Below, piece by piece: positions 1-12,131 of a stretch of 64,000 nucleotides of DNA; within the stretch, counting starts at the first letter, position 1, and every line of letters starts with the position of its first letter. The position numbers and the translations under genes were made by a program. The notes under the pieces are model-generated. The model was not told the DNA's origin, ran no database searches, and saw only the letters and a list, made by a program, of their open reading frames with translations. The stretch lies in the NCBI GenBank assembly GCA_029990175.1, contig JARKIP010000049.1, positions 11,696,001 to 11,760,000 on the forward strand, given 5' to 3'. The stretch is from Petunia secreta. Lineage: Eukaryota; Streptophyta; Magnoliopsida; Solanales; Solanaceae.

Positions 1-354
1 TATATAATCAAGTTAGCTACTAACCCTGGTGTCACTTTCCTTTTCAGATATTATTGGGGTTGACCCTTATCAAATTAAATTTACAGGGATGAAATCTAGT
101 CGCCACATTTTCAGTGGATCCCTATCCAATTACTTAACAAACTAGACCATGTGACAGTAATATTTTAACACAATTGTCACTTTCAATAAGGAACTATATT
201 AGCAGATGCCAGATGACAGACAAAGGGTAAACATTCCAGCAAAGGATTATTTTTTTCCTTAAAATTAGACAAGATCAAGCTGTAAATGGGAAGAGAAGAA
301 AAAAAGCATTCAAGAAAACATTCTAACAGAAGTTTAGGGTCCATGATGACATAC

Positions 355-3300
355 CTTTGTATAAACTTTCCACTATCTTCATTACCAAAGCCACTTCAAC
401 CATATTTCTTAGACTTTTCCCTACTTCATCCAGCTCTTCTCTTCCCCAGTCAATATTTATAAAGGAATATGCACCAAAAAGCTTCCCTGGAAGATACTGT
501 TTCTCATAGGTTTCACACTGGACATTAGGGCCATCCAAGAGTTGCTTCATGTAGAAATTTGAATTTGGAAACTGACTAATTAATGGATGCATTCTGTACT
601 GTACATTAAGCAGGTGTCTAGGATAGCCCAGTGAACTCAGCCTTTCAAATAAGCTTCTACCAAAGCCAGCTTTTTCAGAAACCTTTGACAATTTTATGTA
701 TTAGACTATTAGTATATACCAAGAAGATATCACATGCCAAAATATGTTTTAGTTCCTCTAAATGGAAGTCACTGGTGTACTTACTTTGCTAATGACCCTG
801 GCGGGCAATTGACGTTCATCACCAGCAAGAACCACGTGCCTCAATCCTGGAAATTGAAGGGAAATGATTGACTCACTCTCCCTCAGCTGGGCTGCTTCAT
901 CGATGACCAGTAAGTCAAATGGTTCAATTTCCATTAGGTGCATATTATATGATCTACAAACAGTAGAAAAAATTAAGGAAGCTGATTGGATACAGAACTC
1001 CATTACTGAATGTTTACTTGTTGGACTCGGAAGACATAACTTGTCGAGCGACAGCTCCAGATCCTTCAGTAGAAGAAGGCACTCCCTCATCAAGTGAACC
1101 AGTGGCTTATCCCAAAATGACTCAGAAGAAACTTTATCCATTTTGTCACTTGAAAAGAGCTTATCCTGTTCTAGAGAGCCCACATTCTTTTCATACAAAA
1201 GAGATTCAATTCTTTCAAGTAGGGTAATAAGATAAACCATGTTATCAATCTCTAAAAAGATACGCCTTGATACGTGAGTGTACAGTATGTAGATACAGCT
1301 TTTGAGGGATGAAGATATAGGTCCAATAGCGGATCTAGCAAAGTCAATGAAGGAAGAGGATTCTACTTTTGGCTTCCATGCTTCATCTTGAGCATTAGAA
1401 TCTTTCATTTTAACCAATCCATTTTCCACGTAGTTACAGTACTCAGCCAGAAAGTCTTCAAAAAAAGTGATCATCTTGGTTATGCAGTGTTTCCAACCAT
1501 TCCTTGGTTGCAAGAACTCTACAAGCTTGAGAACACGATTATGCAGGTTGATCTCCTCAATTAACTGTCCATGCCTCTCCACCAAATTCTTGTTTCCGAA
1601 TAAGAGAATGTCACCCAAAGGATAAAAGTATTGCATCTTCACAGATTTCTTTTTGTAGGATTCTCTGACCAGTTCACTGACTCGATAGGCGACCTCTGTA
1701 ATTGCTACATTTGTTGAGGCACAAGTAAGAGTCCTGCGCTTCATTTTTAACAGATGAAAGAGCATCACGCTAATAGTTCTCGTCTTTCCAGTACCAGGCG
1801 GACCCCAAATCAGTTCTAGAGAAGACTTGTGAACGCAGCTCATTTTATGAAGAACAGACAAAATTGCATTTCTTTGGGATTCATTCAACTTTGCCAACAG
1901 ACTATCTCCAAATTCTTCAGCTGCTACAATTCTTGTATCTAAGTAACAATGTTCACATTCTTCCTCAACCTGCAACACAGAATAGAATTTCAAGAAAAAC
2001 GAAAAATGATAAATCAAATGCTCATTCAACTTAAGAGAAGTGTAGGAAAGTGAAAAGCAAAGGGGAAGTAGGATTGGTGAGAGCTCGATCTATCTGACTC
2101 CCTTTAAATTGAAAAAGGGAGGGGCAGAGAAAAACCAGAAAACAAGGTAATAGTTACCTCGTACGTGTTGCATAGAACTTTCTCAATAGACTGTAAATTC
2201 TTGATCATGCCCAATGCATTCCATATTCTACTATGTGAGGTCATATTCACCAAAAAGACCATATAGAATGTTTTCCACTTACCACTGAACCCAATATCTT
2301 TAGATACTTTCACCTTAAAATCAGAATTATTCAGGTTTTTCACATGACTTATGGATGCAAGTGTCCAATTCCATCCCACTTGTTGCAGGTCAGATGCAGT
2401 TTGTGGTTTAGCATTCGAGACAAGAATAATATCTCCAGGCAAAGCTCTATAAACCTCCCCACCATCATTTCGTTCATTTCTCCAAGAACCAATCTTTACC
2501 TTATACAAAGGTGATCCATGTCGCCGTTCAAAGTAGATAACTTCACCGCATGGTGCTTTATCTATCACTTCCAGAGAATTAGCTAATTCTGCTCGTGCTT
2601 CTTCTAATAGAGGGTAGACAAAAGAACTTAAGTAATGTGCCACTGACTGAAATGATTTTGGTATCTTTCCCATCTACAAATTCAGCAAAGTACAAAAAGT
2701 TAAACTTAAGACACAAGTCAAAGTATTTAAACAACATGAAGAAGAAGCTCCCTAAGAATATCATTAACATGAAAGGAGTACATAAAGAACCGTAGGACTT
2801 TCAATTGCTTTACTTCAACCGCAAGAACAATACATGGTTGGTACTCTCTCAGGGAAGTGATATCCATTCCAATGTTTAGGTATCATTTGGTGTCAGATCT
2901 ACTCAAGTAGGGTTGAAATTATTCTATTCAACATAAAATCTGAATTTCTGAATAAGTTGAAATTCTTCTGAATGTAATGGGTCCAAAGCAAATGTTCGGG
3001 AGTATGCATGAATCATCTTATATAGTCGGATAGTATCGTCTGTGGTGGGAAGTACTGGGATGAGTGGTCTTCAAAGGGTGACAGTGGCATACCCAGGGGC
3101 GGAGCCGACCCCCTTACTACTACACTAGAAGCTTTCCTTGTGTCGAGGGGTTCAACAGTGCATATATAACCAAAAAAAACTCCTTTCTGCCTTATTTATA
3201 CAGTATAAATTTCCAACTTTGAACTCCCTTGCTTACACTTAGGTCCGCCCTTGGGCATACCCGGATTTTCTGTAAGCACTGCCGTTATTTAATGAAATGA

Positions 3301-3850
3301 ACAAATCCCTGTAACGTCATATTAAAAATCACACAACTCAAATCATCTTACTAAAAATTAATTCAAGTACATAACGACAACTCTCTTTGACGAGTTCTCA
3401 TTTTTTAGAATATATTCATAATAGCCTCATTCGAAATTGTATAGTTGTAAATACTTCTTTTTCTGTATGAGAAACCAAACAATCACTTTAAAAGTCCATC
3501 ACCGATTAGATTAAAATCAACTCAGGGCCTACACAGCTGTTAGCGTTATACAATCAAGTACTTGCATGGTCCAAATAGTAGACATACTCCACGACAACAT
3601 ACGGCCAGTATGATTCCACAAAAGAGGTCCGGGAGAGTGAGGTGTACACCGACCTTACCCTTACCTCGAGTGGTTATTTTCGATAGACCCTCGGCTCAAA
3701 GAGAATAATCAAGGATTTTAAGAAAGGCAATACCTGTTCTCTATACAGATTCTGATTAGTAATATCTTCAAAAGACCAAGAGAATATCCAGTCAGTTAAG
3801 TCATTCATAGGCCAAACTGAATTTGTTACGCGGGAACTCCCTCGGATCAT
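355..3850 (-). CDS. TRANK1-like helicase gene, copy 1 (5' part only, runs off left edge)
   Basis: This is the 5' portion of a large SF1 helicase gene related to copies 2 and 3. Coding exons in transcript order are 3734-3850 (39 codons; ATG at 3850, too short to show as an ORF), 2158-2673, 785-1969 and 355-682. All junctions are GT-AG and the phases match copies 2 and 3. Exon 1 resembles exon 1 of the other copies through a shared W-P, FSWS and LY-E-Q pattern. Exon 3 holds the Walker A motif GPPGTGKT and the Walker B motif DEAAQL of a UPF1/SEN1-type helicase. Exon 4 holds QYRMHP. The last visible exon ends at a GT donor in phase 1, so the remaining exons must lie left of position 1. No stop or frameshift is seen. 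The protein is clearly more diverged than copies 2 and 3 are from each other. Whether it keeps the second helicase module cannot be seen here. Confidence 0.85.
2674..3733 (-). other. Intron 1 of copy 1
   Basis: This intron of about 1.06 kb runs from the donor after CAG (GTATTG on the minus strand) to an acceptor TTTGTAG before the exon 2 codons M-G-K-I-P. It matches the long first introns of copies 2 and 3 in position and phase. It contains the small hAT-like element at 3094-3253. I see nothing else coding in it. Confidence 0.75.
3094..3253. mobile_element. Small hAT-like MITE in intron 1 of copy 1
   Basis: This is a 160-bp element whose ends are near-inverted repeats (left CAGGGGCGGA, right end reading CAAGGGCGGA on the other strand). 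It is flanked by a perfect 8-bp direct repeat GGCATACC at 3086-3093 and 3254-3261. An 8-bp duplication with CA..TG-type ends is typical of hAT transposons. It has no coding capacity. A related element with similar ends lies at 43197-43425. Confidence 0.7.
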
Positions 3851-5029
3851 GATCCGACTACTTTTTTTTTTCTTCTTGAAAATTCACGATTCTTGTTTTT
3901 CTTTCCTTCACCAAAAGGTGGTGAACTTAGCAAAACATGACAACTCCAGTTACACTCGAAATAGGACAACCCCTGATGAAAATTTTGAGAGTATATTGTA
4001 GTGGTGTAATTGTTGAGAAGGTTCAATTCTTGGTCTATAGATTCTTGGATTGAACGAAGGAATATACTAGTACTGTATTTATCTGAGAGCCGTTCTACTT
4101 GTCAATGTCCAATGAGAAACAAACACTAGTTGACTACTAGTAGTATATTTTAGCAGCAAGTGTTGGTGCTATACAGTTGCAGCAGAGAGTGACATTTGAT
4201 ATGTTTTCAAATAACTAACTACGAGAGTGACATTTGAAAAGTAACTAGAATGGTCGGTAAAGTCCGTTAATGTTGGAGTTTAGACATTTTTTAGCGAAGA
4301 AATTGATCAATATGGTGTTTATGGATCGTTTGATTCACTGCTAGATAGGGAGTAGAATATTGTTGGTTATTCCCACCTGTATCATTAAATTTTACTGATA
4401 ATGATGAAAAGATTGTTACGTAATGATACATATAAATTGTTTGCTGTGATCTCATATTGTAAATTTTATCATTAAATTTGCACGGCTAGTGCATATATTC
4501 TTAGTACACTTTTTATCCCAATTAAATAAAATAATAAGTAAATTCTCACATTCTACTATATATATTATTTAATACATGTTGTATAAAGGGATACAGATAT
4601 TACTTTACGAGCAAGCAAACACCACAATAGCAATGTATGGAGATCATTTTTTGAATCTCTCCAACATAACATTGTATTGTTTTATGCAGTATTTCATGCT
4701 ATGGTTACTGTTGCTAATGCCTTGATCACCCAAATGACATTTAGGGGTTGTTTGGTTGATAAGCTAGTTATACATGATACATTACTTATTTTACTTGTGC
4801 ATAAATAATAGTCCATAATTATTTTTAGGGATTATGTAAGAGTATTTTGGTCTTTAGATATTCTTACTCAATGATTGTCAGGTTTGTATGTTGTCTTCAG
4901 ACAATAGTTGGGAGGAATTAACTTAAATATTTATATTTGAACCAGATTTATTTACCATTTGATAGCTCAATGAGAATACTTAATTAGAAGTGTATAAAAG
5001 AACCATATAAAGGAGTCAATCCGTAAGAA
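3851..5029. other. Intergenic DNA upstream of copy 1
   Basis: This is the AT-rich 5' flank of copy 1. It should hold that gene's promoter and any 5' untranslated exon, but I could not identify a TATA box or leader intron with confidence. A stretch near 4740-4860 resembles the end of a small inverted-repeat element, without a clear partner end. No supported coding region is present. Confidence 0.4.
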
Positions 5030-6400
5030 AAGAGGGGGTAGAGCGATCGACATAAACAAGATCCCATTGAAATTTTGGAAGAGCACAGACAAAATAGGTA
5101 TAGATTGGCTAACTGACTTATTTAATGTTATTCTGAGAACAAATTCGATCTTGTCAAGGTGATCAACTTCAAAAGTCATTCATCTTTCAAGGAGATTGTT
5201 AGAGTAGTATATATATATGAATAGGAAAAGAGACCTACATATGGTGTTCGTGGATCTAGAAAAGGCATACGACAAAGTACCTAGTGATGTTTTATGCAGA
5301 TGTTTGGAGTCTAGAGGAGTATTTGTGGCTTATATTAGTACTATCACAGACATATACGACAGAGCCAAGACTCGAGTGAGAACAATAAGAGCAGACCTGT
5401 GATATTTTCAGTCAAGATGAGATGTACTAGGGATCAGCTCTTAGCTCATTTTTATTTGCCTTGGTAATGAATGTATTGACACGGCATATCAAATGAGAGG
5501 TACCGTGCATGTGTATGTTATTTGCAGATGACATAATATTGATCGACGAGACACGCATCAGAGTTAATGATAAACTAGAATTTTGGAGGCGGGCTCTACA
5601 AAATCCAAAAATTATAGGTTGAGGCAAGACTAATACAAAGTACATGGAATGCATTTTCATAGACGTATTGCATGAGTTGGTTGGGGAAGTGAGAATTGAT
5701 ACACAAGTCATTTCCACAAGAGGAAGCTTCAAGCCTAGGATCCAAGAAAATGGAGAGATCGATGACGATGTTACACGTTGTATTAAAGGGGGTGGATGAA
5801 ATGAAAGCTTGCATTTGGTATCCTATGTCATAAGAATATGTCACCGAGAATTAAAGAAGTTCTATATAAAGTGGTCGTTAGACCAACTTTGTTGCATGAG
5901 GAAGCGTGCTGGCCAGTCTAGAACACACACGTTCAGAAGATGAATAGCAAAAATAAGGATGATAGATGTGGGGACATACTAGGAGAGATAAGCTTATGAA
6001 AAACAAAATACGAGATAAGGCGGGAGGATCTCAGCGGTAATATGAGGAAAGTGAGGCTAAGATGATTCAAGCATGTGAGGAGGAGGAGTACAAATGCCCC
6101 TAGATAGAAGAACGTGGAGGTTGAAGATGTGCTTAGGCAAAACATAGCATATCTTCAACTCATCGAGGACATGACATTAGATAGGAGAACGTGGAGGTCG
6201 AATATTAGTGTAGAAAGTTAGAAGGTTTGCGAGTGTTTCCCTCAGTTCCGTGGGAGAGAAGGTTTCTAGTGAGGGGTTTGTAGAGCACCTTATTTGCTTC
6301 TTCATCTCATTATCAGTTATTATTAGTATTCTCTTAGTATCTTAATCTTCGTATTTACTACTATTGTTGTCTCATTTAATTTGAACATCTTTTCAACCTT
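5030..6400 (+). mobile_element. Decayed LINE (non-LTR retrotransposon) reverse transcriptase fragment
   Basis: This is the remnant of a plant L1-type LINE reverse transcriptase. The clearest piece, about 5217-5402, reads through the RT core motif LEKAYDKVP followed by a TRVRT pattern. Before it, about 5060-5160 resembles the preceding RT segment (IP-x-FWK, then WLTDLFNVI), and material between the two is missing. After it the frame is broken by many stops, but patterns of the RT active-site region (near 5510-5545, LQMT in place of FADD) and of the C-terminal part (CGHTRRDK near 5970, then a basic stretch) can be followed to about 6240. The final 150 bases look like a LINE 3' tail. It is a long-dead copy, 5'-truncated and internally deleted. 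Confidence 0.75.
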
Positions 6401-6589
6401 TTCAATGATGCCATAAAGGGGAAGAGTGGGTATGATTTCGCTTGTAATGTTTATAACTTGTTCAGAACCTGGTCCTTAGTGATAAAATTATTTTTCTATT
6501 AATGTGCTTTTGAGATGCAAGTCGTGTTCCATGTCATTAAGGATACGAAGCAAAGTCTATGAGTTTGTCATCATCAAAAAGGGAAAAAA

Positions 6590-7186
6590 TATTAGCTTGG
6601 AGTTTTGACTGATGACTAAGGAACTGATCAATGTTCAATGGACATGTTCATTTGAATTAGTGCAGTTGAATAAATATTTATTCAAAATCATTTAAGCGGT
6701 AAATGGTAGCATTGTCCCAATTCTAATGTTTATCTTGATAATTATGCAGAGTTGCAAGAGTTGAAAAGATTGGGATAAAGCAAAAGGATTTTATCTATCC
6801 AAGCAAATGAGTTCAATTAGGACTCAAACTCTGGAAGGCATTTGGAGTTCTAATTACACAAGACTTCTCAAGATTCAAACTCTATAAATTGAGAAGTATT
6901 ACAGTTGTTGAAGACACACACACAGACAGAGAGTCTAGAGCAAAAGTATTGAAGCAAGTCTAAGTTGTCGAGCAGTCATTAAGCTATATAGAACTAAGTG
7001 AAGAACATGTTCCTTAGATTTAGTCATGTTGTTCTTATTCTTAATTTAACTATAGTAGGGTCTATTGAGTTGTAATATTTACTTTCTTAGAAAATCTGTA
7101 AGAGTACACAATATTCAAGTTTTGTTACTTGGAGAAACTTTACTTATTGTGAAAGGGGTCACTATAGGATTAGAGTTAGTTCTAGG
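6590..7186 (+). repeat. Probable old LTR relic, left part (interrupted by the CACTA element)
   Basis: The sequence before the CACTA element, together with that after it (14495 to about 14700), reads like a decayed Ty1/copia-type LTR and its downstream border. It has a TATAAATTGAG-type box near 6880, a run of CA repeats, and a GAGAGTAGGTC stretch on the far side. No intact ends or target duplication were found. The call rests on resemblance only. Confidence 0.3.
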
Positions 7187-7217
7187 CACTACTAAAAAAA
7201 CAGAGATCTCCGACCAC

Positions 7218-7390
7218 CACTGTACGACCGAAAATCGGTCTGTGCAGTTGTGCGACCGATTTTGCGTCGCACAAACCACGAAAAAAATAAAAAAAAACGT
7301 GGTCGAAGTGGCGACCGATCGTAAGTCGTTGGATTTTTTTTTTTTTAAACCTATGCGACCGAAAAGCAGTCGCATAGGCGGTCGCCAATC
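7218..7390. repeat. CACTA left subterminal repeats
   Basis: This stretch holds several copies, in both orientations, of a short motif around GCGACCGA (for example CGACCGAAAATCGG near 7226 and GCGACCGATC near 7312). In CACTA elements such arrays bind the element-encoded TNP1/TNPA-type protein. The binding role is family knowledge and was not shown here. Confidence 0.7.
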
Positions 7391-8205
7391 CAAATAAGAA
7401 AACGGGGCAGTAGCCCTTCCTCACCCATTTCAAATTTCCCAAATCAAAAACAATCCCTAAAAACCGAACCCCCCCCCCACCCCATAACCAACTAGTCGCC
7501 ATTACATACCCCATATAACTTTAAATTACTACTCTATAATCTCCAACATAACATCTAACACAATCTACACCTACTAATTCACGGTAAATTTTATTTTTTA
7601 GTAATTTTTGTTATTTTTTAAAAAACTCAAATAATGACTTTTTAATTCACTTTTTTTTGTAGTTATTGAGTGGATAGCACATTGGTGAATCATAGTTACA
7701 TGCGATTGGATCCCAAACAAAGTTGAGGTAATTTTTTTTTTATAATCCGAATATATATATATTTAAATAATTCGGCCTATATGTTGTTTACATGTTAGTT
7801 GTTAGTTATAATTGGTTTATTCTATATAATGTGATGTCGAGTAAGTTGTGTTTGGGTTGATGAACTTTAAATATAGGGTTGTGATGTTTGGGATTAATTA
7901 TGGTAATTGTTGTGATTTGTTGGAATTGTTTGGTAGAGTTGTTTGCAATGTGTTGATGTCTTGTCATGGGTTGTGGTGTTTGGGATACTTGCTATGCATT
8001 TAAAGTTAGGGTTTTGGTATTGTTGTTTGGATTGTTCATGTTTGGAACATTTTATGCCTAAACCGGATAAATTGTATGCGTTTTGTATTGCATTGCTAAA
8101 AGTAATTAATATAGAATTCAAACGGACCAATGGATATTCAAAAAATGCTAGGATTATTAAAAATCGTACCTATTAGATTGTGCTCAATTTGGCAATTTTG
8201 TGTAG

Positions 8206-11200
8206 ATGGACTTTAATGCACGTCGTTTGTGGATGGACAATAGACTTTTCCCCGGTCGGCGGGGGATAAGGCCTGAATTTGAAGAGGGTCTTCAGGAATT
8301 TGTTGCTTTAGCAAAAACAACCGAACCTTTTATAAGGCGTGGTACAATTAAGTGCCCCTGCATAAAGTGCAAATGCTGCACCCTCCAAGATATAACGACC
8401 GTACAACTGCATCTGTTAGATAAGGGGTTTATGCCAGATTACTATATTTGGCGTTATCATGGAGAGCCGTGGGATTTGCAGGGGCACATTCAAATGCTTC
8501 AAAATATTCATGGCACTAGTAGTTCTCCGGTTTTGGAACCAGACCGTAATGATTATAGAATGGATGATATGGTTCATGATGCTTTTGGTATGTACCCGGA
8601 TAATGATCTCATGCAGCCGGGTACATCACAGCCTAACACTGAGCACATTCCCAATGCCGAGGCAAGTGAATTCTATAAAATGTTGGAGGAAGCAAGTCGT
8701 CCATTCCATGAGGGCTCGGTACATTCCAAGTTGTCTGTTGCTGTCAGATTGCAAAGTATCAAATCAGATTATAGTATTTCTCAAGCTGCCATGGATTCCA
8801 TCATAGGCCTTATGAATGAACTAAAGCCGACTAACATGGACTTACCAACTTCTTATTACTTCACTAAGAAATTTGTTTCCTCATTAGGGCTTACTTCTCA
8901 TAAGATTCATTGTTGTGTTAATGGTTGCATGTTATATTACAAGGATGATGCAGAGCTCGTGCAATGTAGATTTTGTGAGGAGCCTCGATACAAGCCCGAG
9001 AAAAATAAAAAAAAAAAGAAGCTGAAACCTGTTAAGTGGATGCATTACTTGCCGCTTATACCCAAGTTAAAGAGGTTGTATGCTTCGATGAGTTCTGCTC
9101 CTCACATGAGGTGGCATCATGAGCGGACCAGACAGGCGGGTATTCTATCACACCCTTCAGATGGTGAGGCATGGAAACACTTTGATCAAGTGTATCCGTC
9201 ATTTGCTAGAGAGCCGAGGAATGTAAGGTTGGGTCTGTGTTCCGATGGCTTCACCCCTTTTGATGTCTCGTCTACGCCATATTCTTGTTGGCCCGTATTT
9301 GTCACACCATACAACCTGCCTCCCGGAATGTGCATGACCAGTCCATATCTTTTTTTGAATTGTATAATACATGGTCCACATAACCCAAAAACTCGTATTG
9401 ATGTATATTTGCAGCCTTTGATTGATGAATTGCAGACACTTTGGCATGAAGGAGTGGAAACCTATGATGTATCAATGAAACAGAACTTCCAAATGCATGC
9501 TTCTTTGATGTGGACTATAAATGACTTTCCAGCTTATGGGATGTTGTCTGGCTGGTCCACTGCAGGGAAGCTAGCGTGCCCATACTGTATGGAAGATACA
9601 AAGGCCTTCACATTGAAAAATGGAGGTAAAGTGACATGGTTTGACTGTTGCCGTAGATTCTTGCTAATGGACCACCCTTTTAGGAATAATACAAATGCAT
9701 TCAGGTAGAATCAGGTTGATTATGAGGAGCCTCCTCGCAGGTTACAGGGATAGAGATATGGAACAGGGTTAAGGACCTTCCGACGGTAACTGAAAACTTG
9801 CAAACTAAAACACCTGGTTTTGGGGTCGAACATAATTGGACCAAGCAGAGCATTTTCTGGGAGTTGCCTTATTGGAAGGATAACTTTCTGCGCCATAATC
9901 TCGATCCAATGCATATTGAGAAGAACTTCTTCGAGGCAGTCCTTAATACTGTGATGGATGTCAAGGGTAAGACAAAGGACAACTGGAAGGCACGGTATGA
10001 CATACAGGAACTTTGCAGGCGACCCGAGCTACATGCGGTCCAGGATGGCAACAACATTTTACTTCCAAAGGCTTGCTATACATTCGACGAAGATGAGAGA
10101 AGAATGATTTGCGAGTGGGTGAGTAACTTGAGGATGCCTGATGGATATGCATCTAACTTAGAAAGGTGTGTTGATATGACCGGCAGAAAACTCCATCACA
10201 TGAAGAGCCACGACTGTCACATTTTCATGGAAAAATTGCTCTCAATTGCATTCAATGGGTTGCCAGATAAAGTTTTGAAACCAATAACAGAGACAAGCCT
10301 ATTTTTTAAAAAGCTTTGCAGCAAGACTTTGAAGGAAGAGAGTTTGAACTTGTTGGAACAGAACTTTCCTGTTGTGCTGTCTAAGCTGTCAAAGATCCTT
10401 CCACCCGGCTTCTTTAATGTGATGGAGCATCTACCGGTTCACCTCGCTGAAGAGGCTCGGCTAGGAGGCCCGGTGCACTGCAGATGGATGTACCCTTTCG
10501 AGAGGTAAGCTTCCATATCTTATTCAATTACTTTATATTTTACGCAACATAATTCTACTAACAGATTAGTTTTTGTAGAATTATTGGTAAGTGTAAGCGG
10601 GATGTGAATAACAGAGGCCAAATCGAGGGGTCAATATGCGAGGCATATTTGGCTAGAGAAACTTCACATTTTTGCTCATACTACTTCGACAAGGATGTTC
10701 CATGTATGCGCACAAGGCCGGATCGGCATGATGTGGGAGATAATAGTGATCCCCATTACCCAGCATTCTCTATATTCAATCAACCAGGGAGGGGAAGTAC
10801 ATTATCATCCAGAAAATACCAGTTCACTGAAACAGACAGGAAAGCAGCTACAACACATGTGTTGTTGAACTGTCCCGAAGTCACGCCTTATTACAAGTAT
10901 GTCTTATTTTAATGGTACCCACTAAATTGTGACTAACATAAGTATTCTTTCTAATGTAAATTTCTTCGTTACATAACGCATTCACTTTGTTGCTGAATTT
11001 GGTCCAAATGCAGTCAGTGATCATTTTACAAATTGGTTTACCGCATTTGTAAGTGTTATGGAAACTCATATATTTTCCCATTGATTTAAATACCTTACTA
11101 CCGTCATCGAATTCTGACTAATTTACACTAATCCATTTAATTTTAATATAGGTAAAGAATCTGGTGAATGGCATCAATTTTGATTTTTTGCGACATATAT

Positions 11201-11922
11201 GTCATGGCCCATATTACGAGTATAAAAAGATGAATACATACTTCGTAAATGGGTACAAGTTTCATACACACAGCTGGTCAGAGGGTAAAAAAACCTACAA
11301 CAGCGGTGTGTCCGTGAGTGCTGGAACTGGTGACCAGGGGGCCGACTCTGAGTTCTACGGAGTGATTGAGGAGATCTTAGAGGTTGAGTATAGAGTTGGA
11401 TGGCCTCATAAAAGATTGGTTCTCTTCAAGTGCAAGTGGTTTGATCCAGGTAGCAAGGGTACGCGGGTGGATTCGAGTTCAAAGCTAGTTGAGGTTAATC
11501 ACAGAAGGTCATATGAAAACTATGATCCTTTCATCATTGCACAGAATGTAAAACAAGTGTGGTTTGTTCCTTACCCTCGGACGAAGAACGCATCAAAATT
11601 AAAGGCCAAATCCAAGTGGTGGGCGGTTCTTAAGGGAAAATCGGTGGGATTAATTGAAGTACCTGATAGGTTAGATGTTGCATACCAAAATGAGGTCTCA
11701 ACTGTTCTCTTGATAGCGGATATTGAACTTGCAGACAATTTGCGACATATTGATGGGACGTATGACCCGGTGGCTGCATCTGAATTTAGTCGTGCAAAAA
11801 ACCCGGCTAGTTTTGGAGAAGGAACTTCAAGGGCATACGAGGATGATGATAACATAGATAGTGACGAGCCATCCGAGGATGAAATTGCTAGTGACTATGA
11901 ATCGGATGATGAAGTTGATTGA
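8206..11922 (+). pseudogene. TNP2-like CACTA transposase, disrupted
   Basis: This gene would encode the catalytic transposase of the CACTA element. The first exon (from ATG 8206) starts with the N-terminal transposase-associated domain (its Cys motif CPCIKCKC sits near residues 49-56), followed by a Transposase_21 core. It is broken by an in-frame TAG at 9706-9708 and a frameshift near 9745. The reading then resumes and continues to 10505. An intron (10506-10578) leads to an exon at 10579-10896 with DUF4218-like sequence. After a short poorly spliced exon near 10980-11050, a last exon at 11152-11922 carries DUF4216-like sequence and an acidic C-terminus ending in TGA. The acceptor before the short exon is not canonical, another sign of decay. 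It is unlikely to make active transposase. The domain names follow family knowledge and were not searched. Confidence 0.85.
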
Positions 11923-12131
11923 ACCTATTTGTACTTTGTAGTTTAGTATTAATTACCTACTGTAATGTACATATGAACATAATATGATTTATGTATTCTC
12001 ATTTTCTGATTGTGATGTGCTTACTTAGTTGATAAATCATAAATTTATTTATTCTCAGCACTTTAGATTTATGTATTCTCATTATGTATTCTCATTATAT
12101 AGTTGATAAATCAATTTGAATGTTTCAACAG

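Noticed and set aside
1..354. Further exon of copy 1 at the left edge
   Set aside because: The stretch aligns with intron 4 in position and shows no sequence like exon 5 (A-W-S-G-S...SPY). The next exon must lie outside the window.
864..1227. Plus-strand ORFs opposite exon 3 of copy 1
   Set aside because: They are the reverse strand of conserved helicase coding sequence and have no conserved counterpart opposite copies 2 and 3.
7065..7514. ORFs crossing the left end of the CACTA element
   Set aside because: They run from flanking DNA through the inverted repeat and subterminal array, so they are chance frames in repeats.
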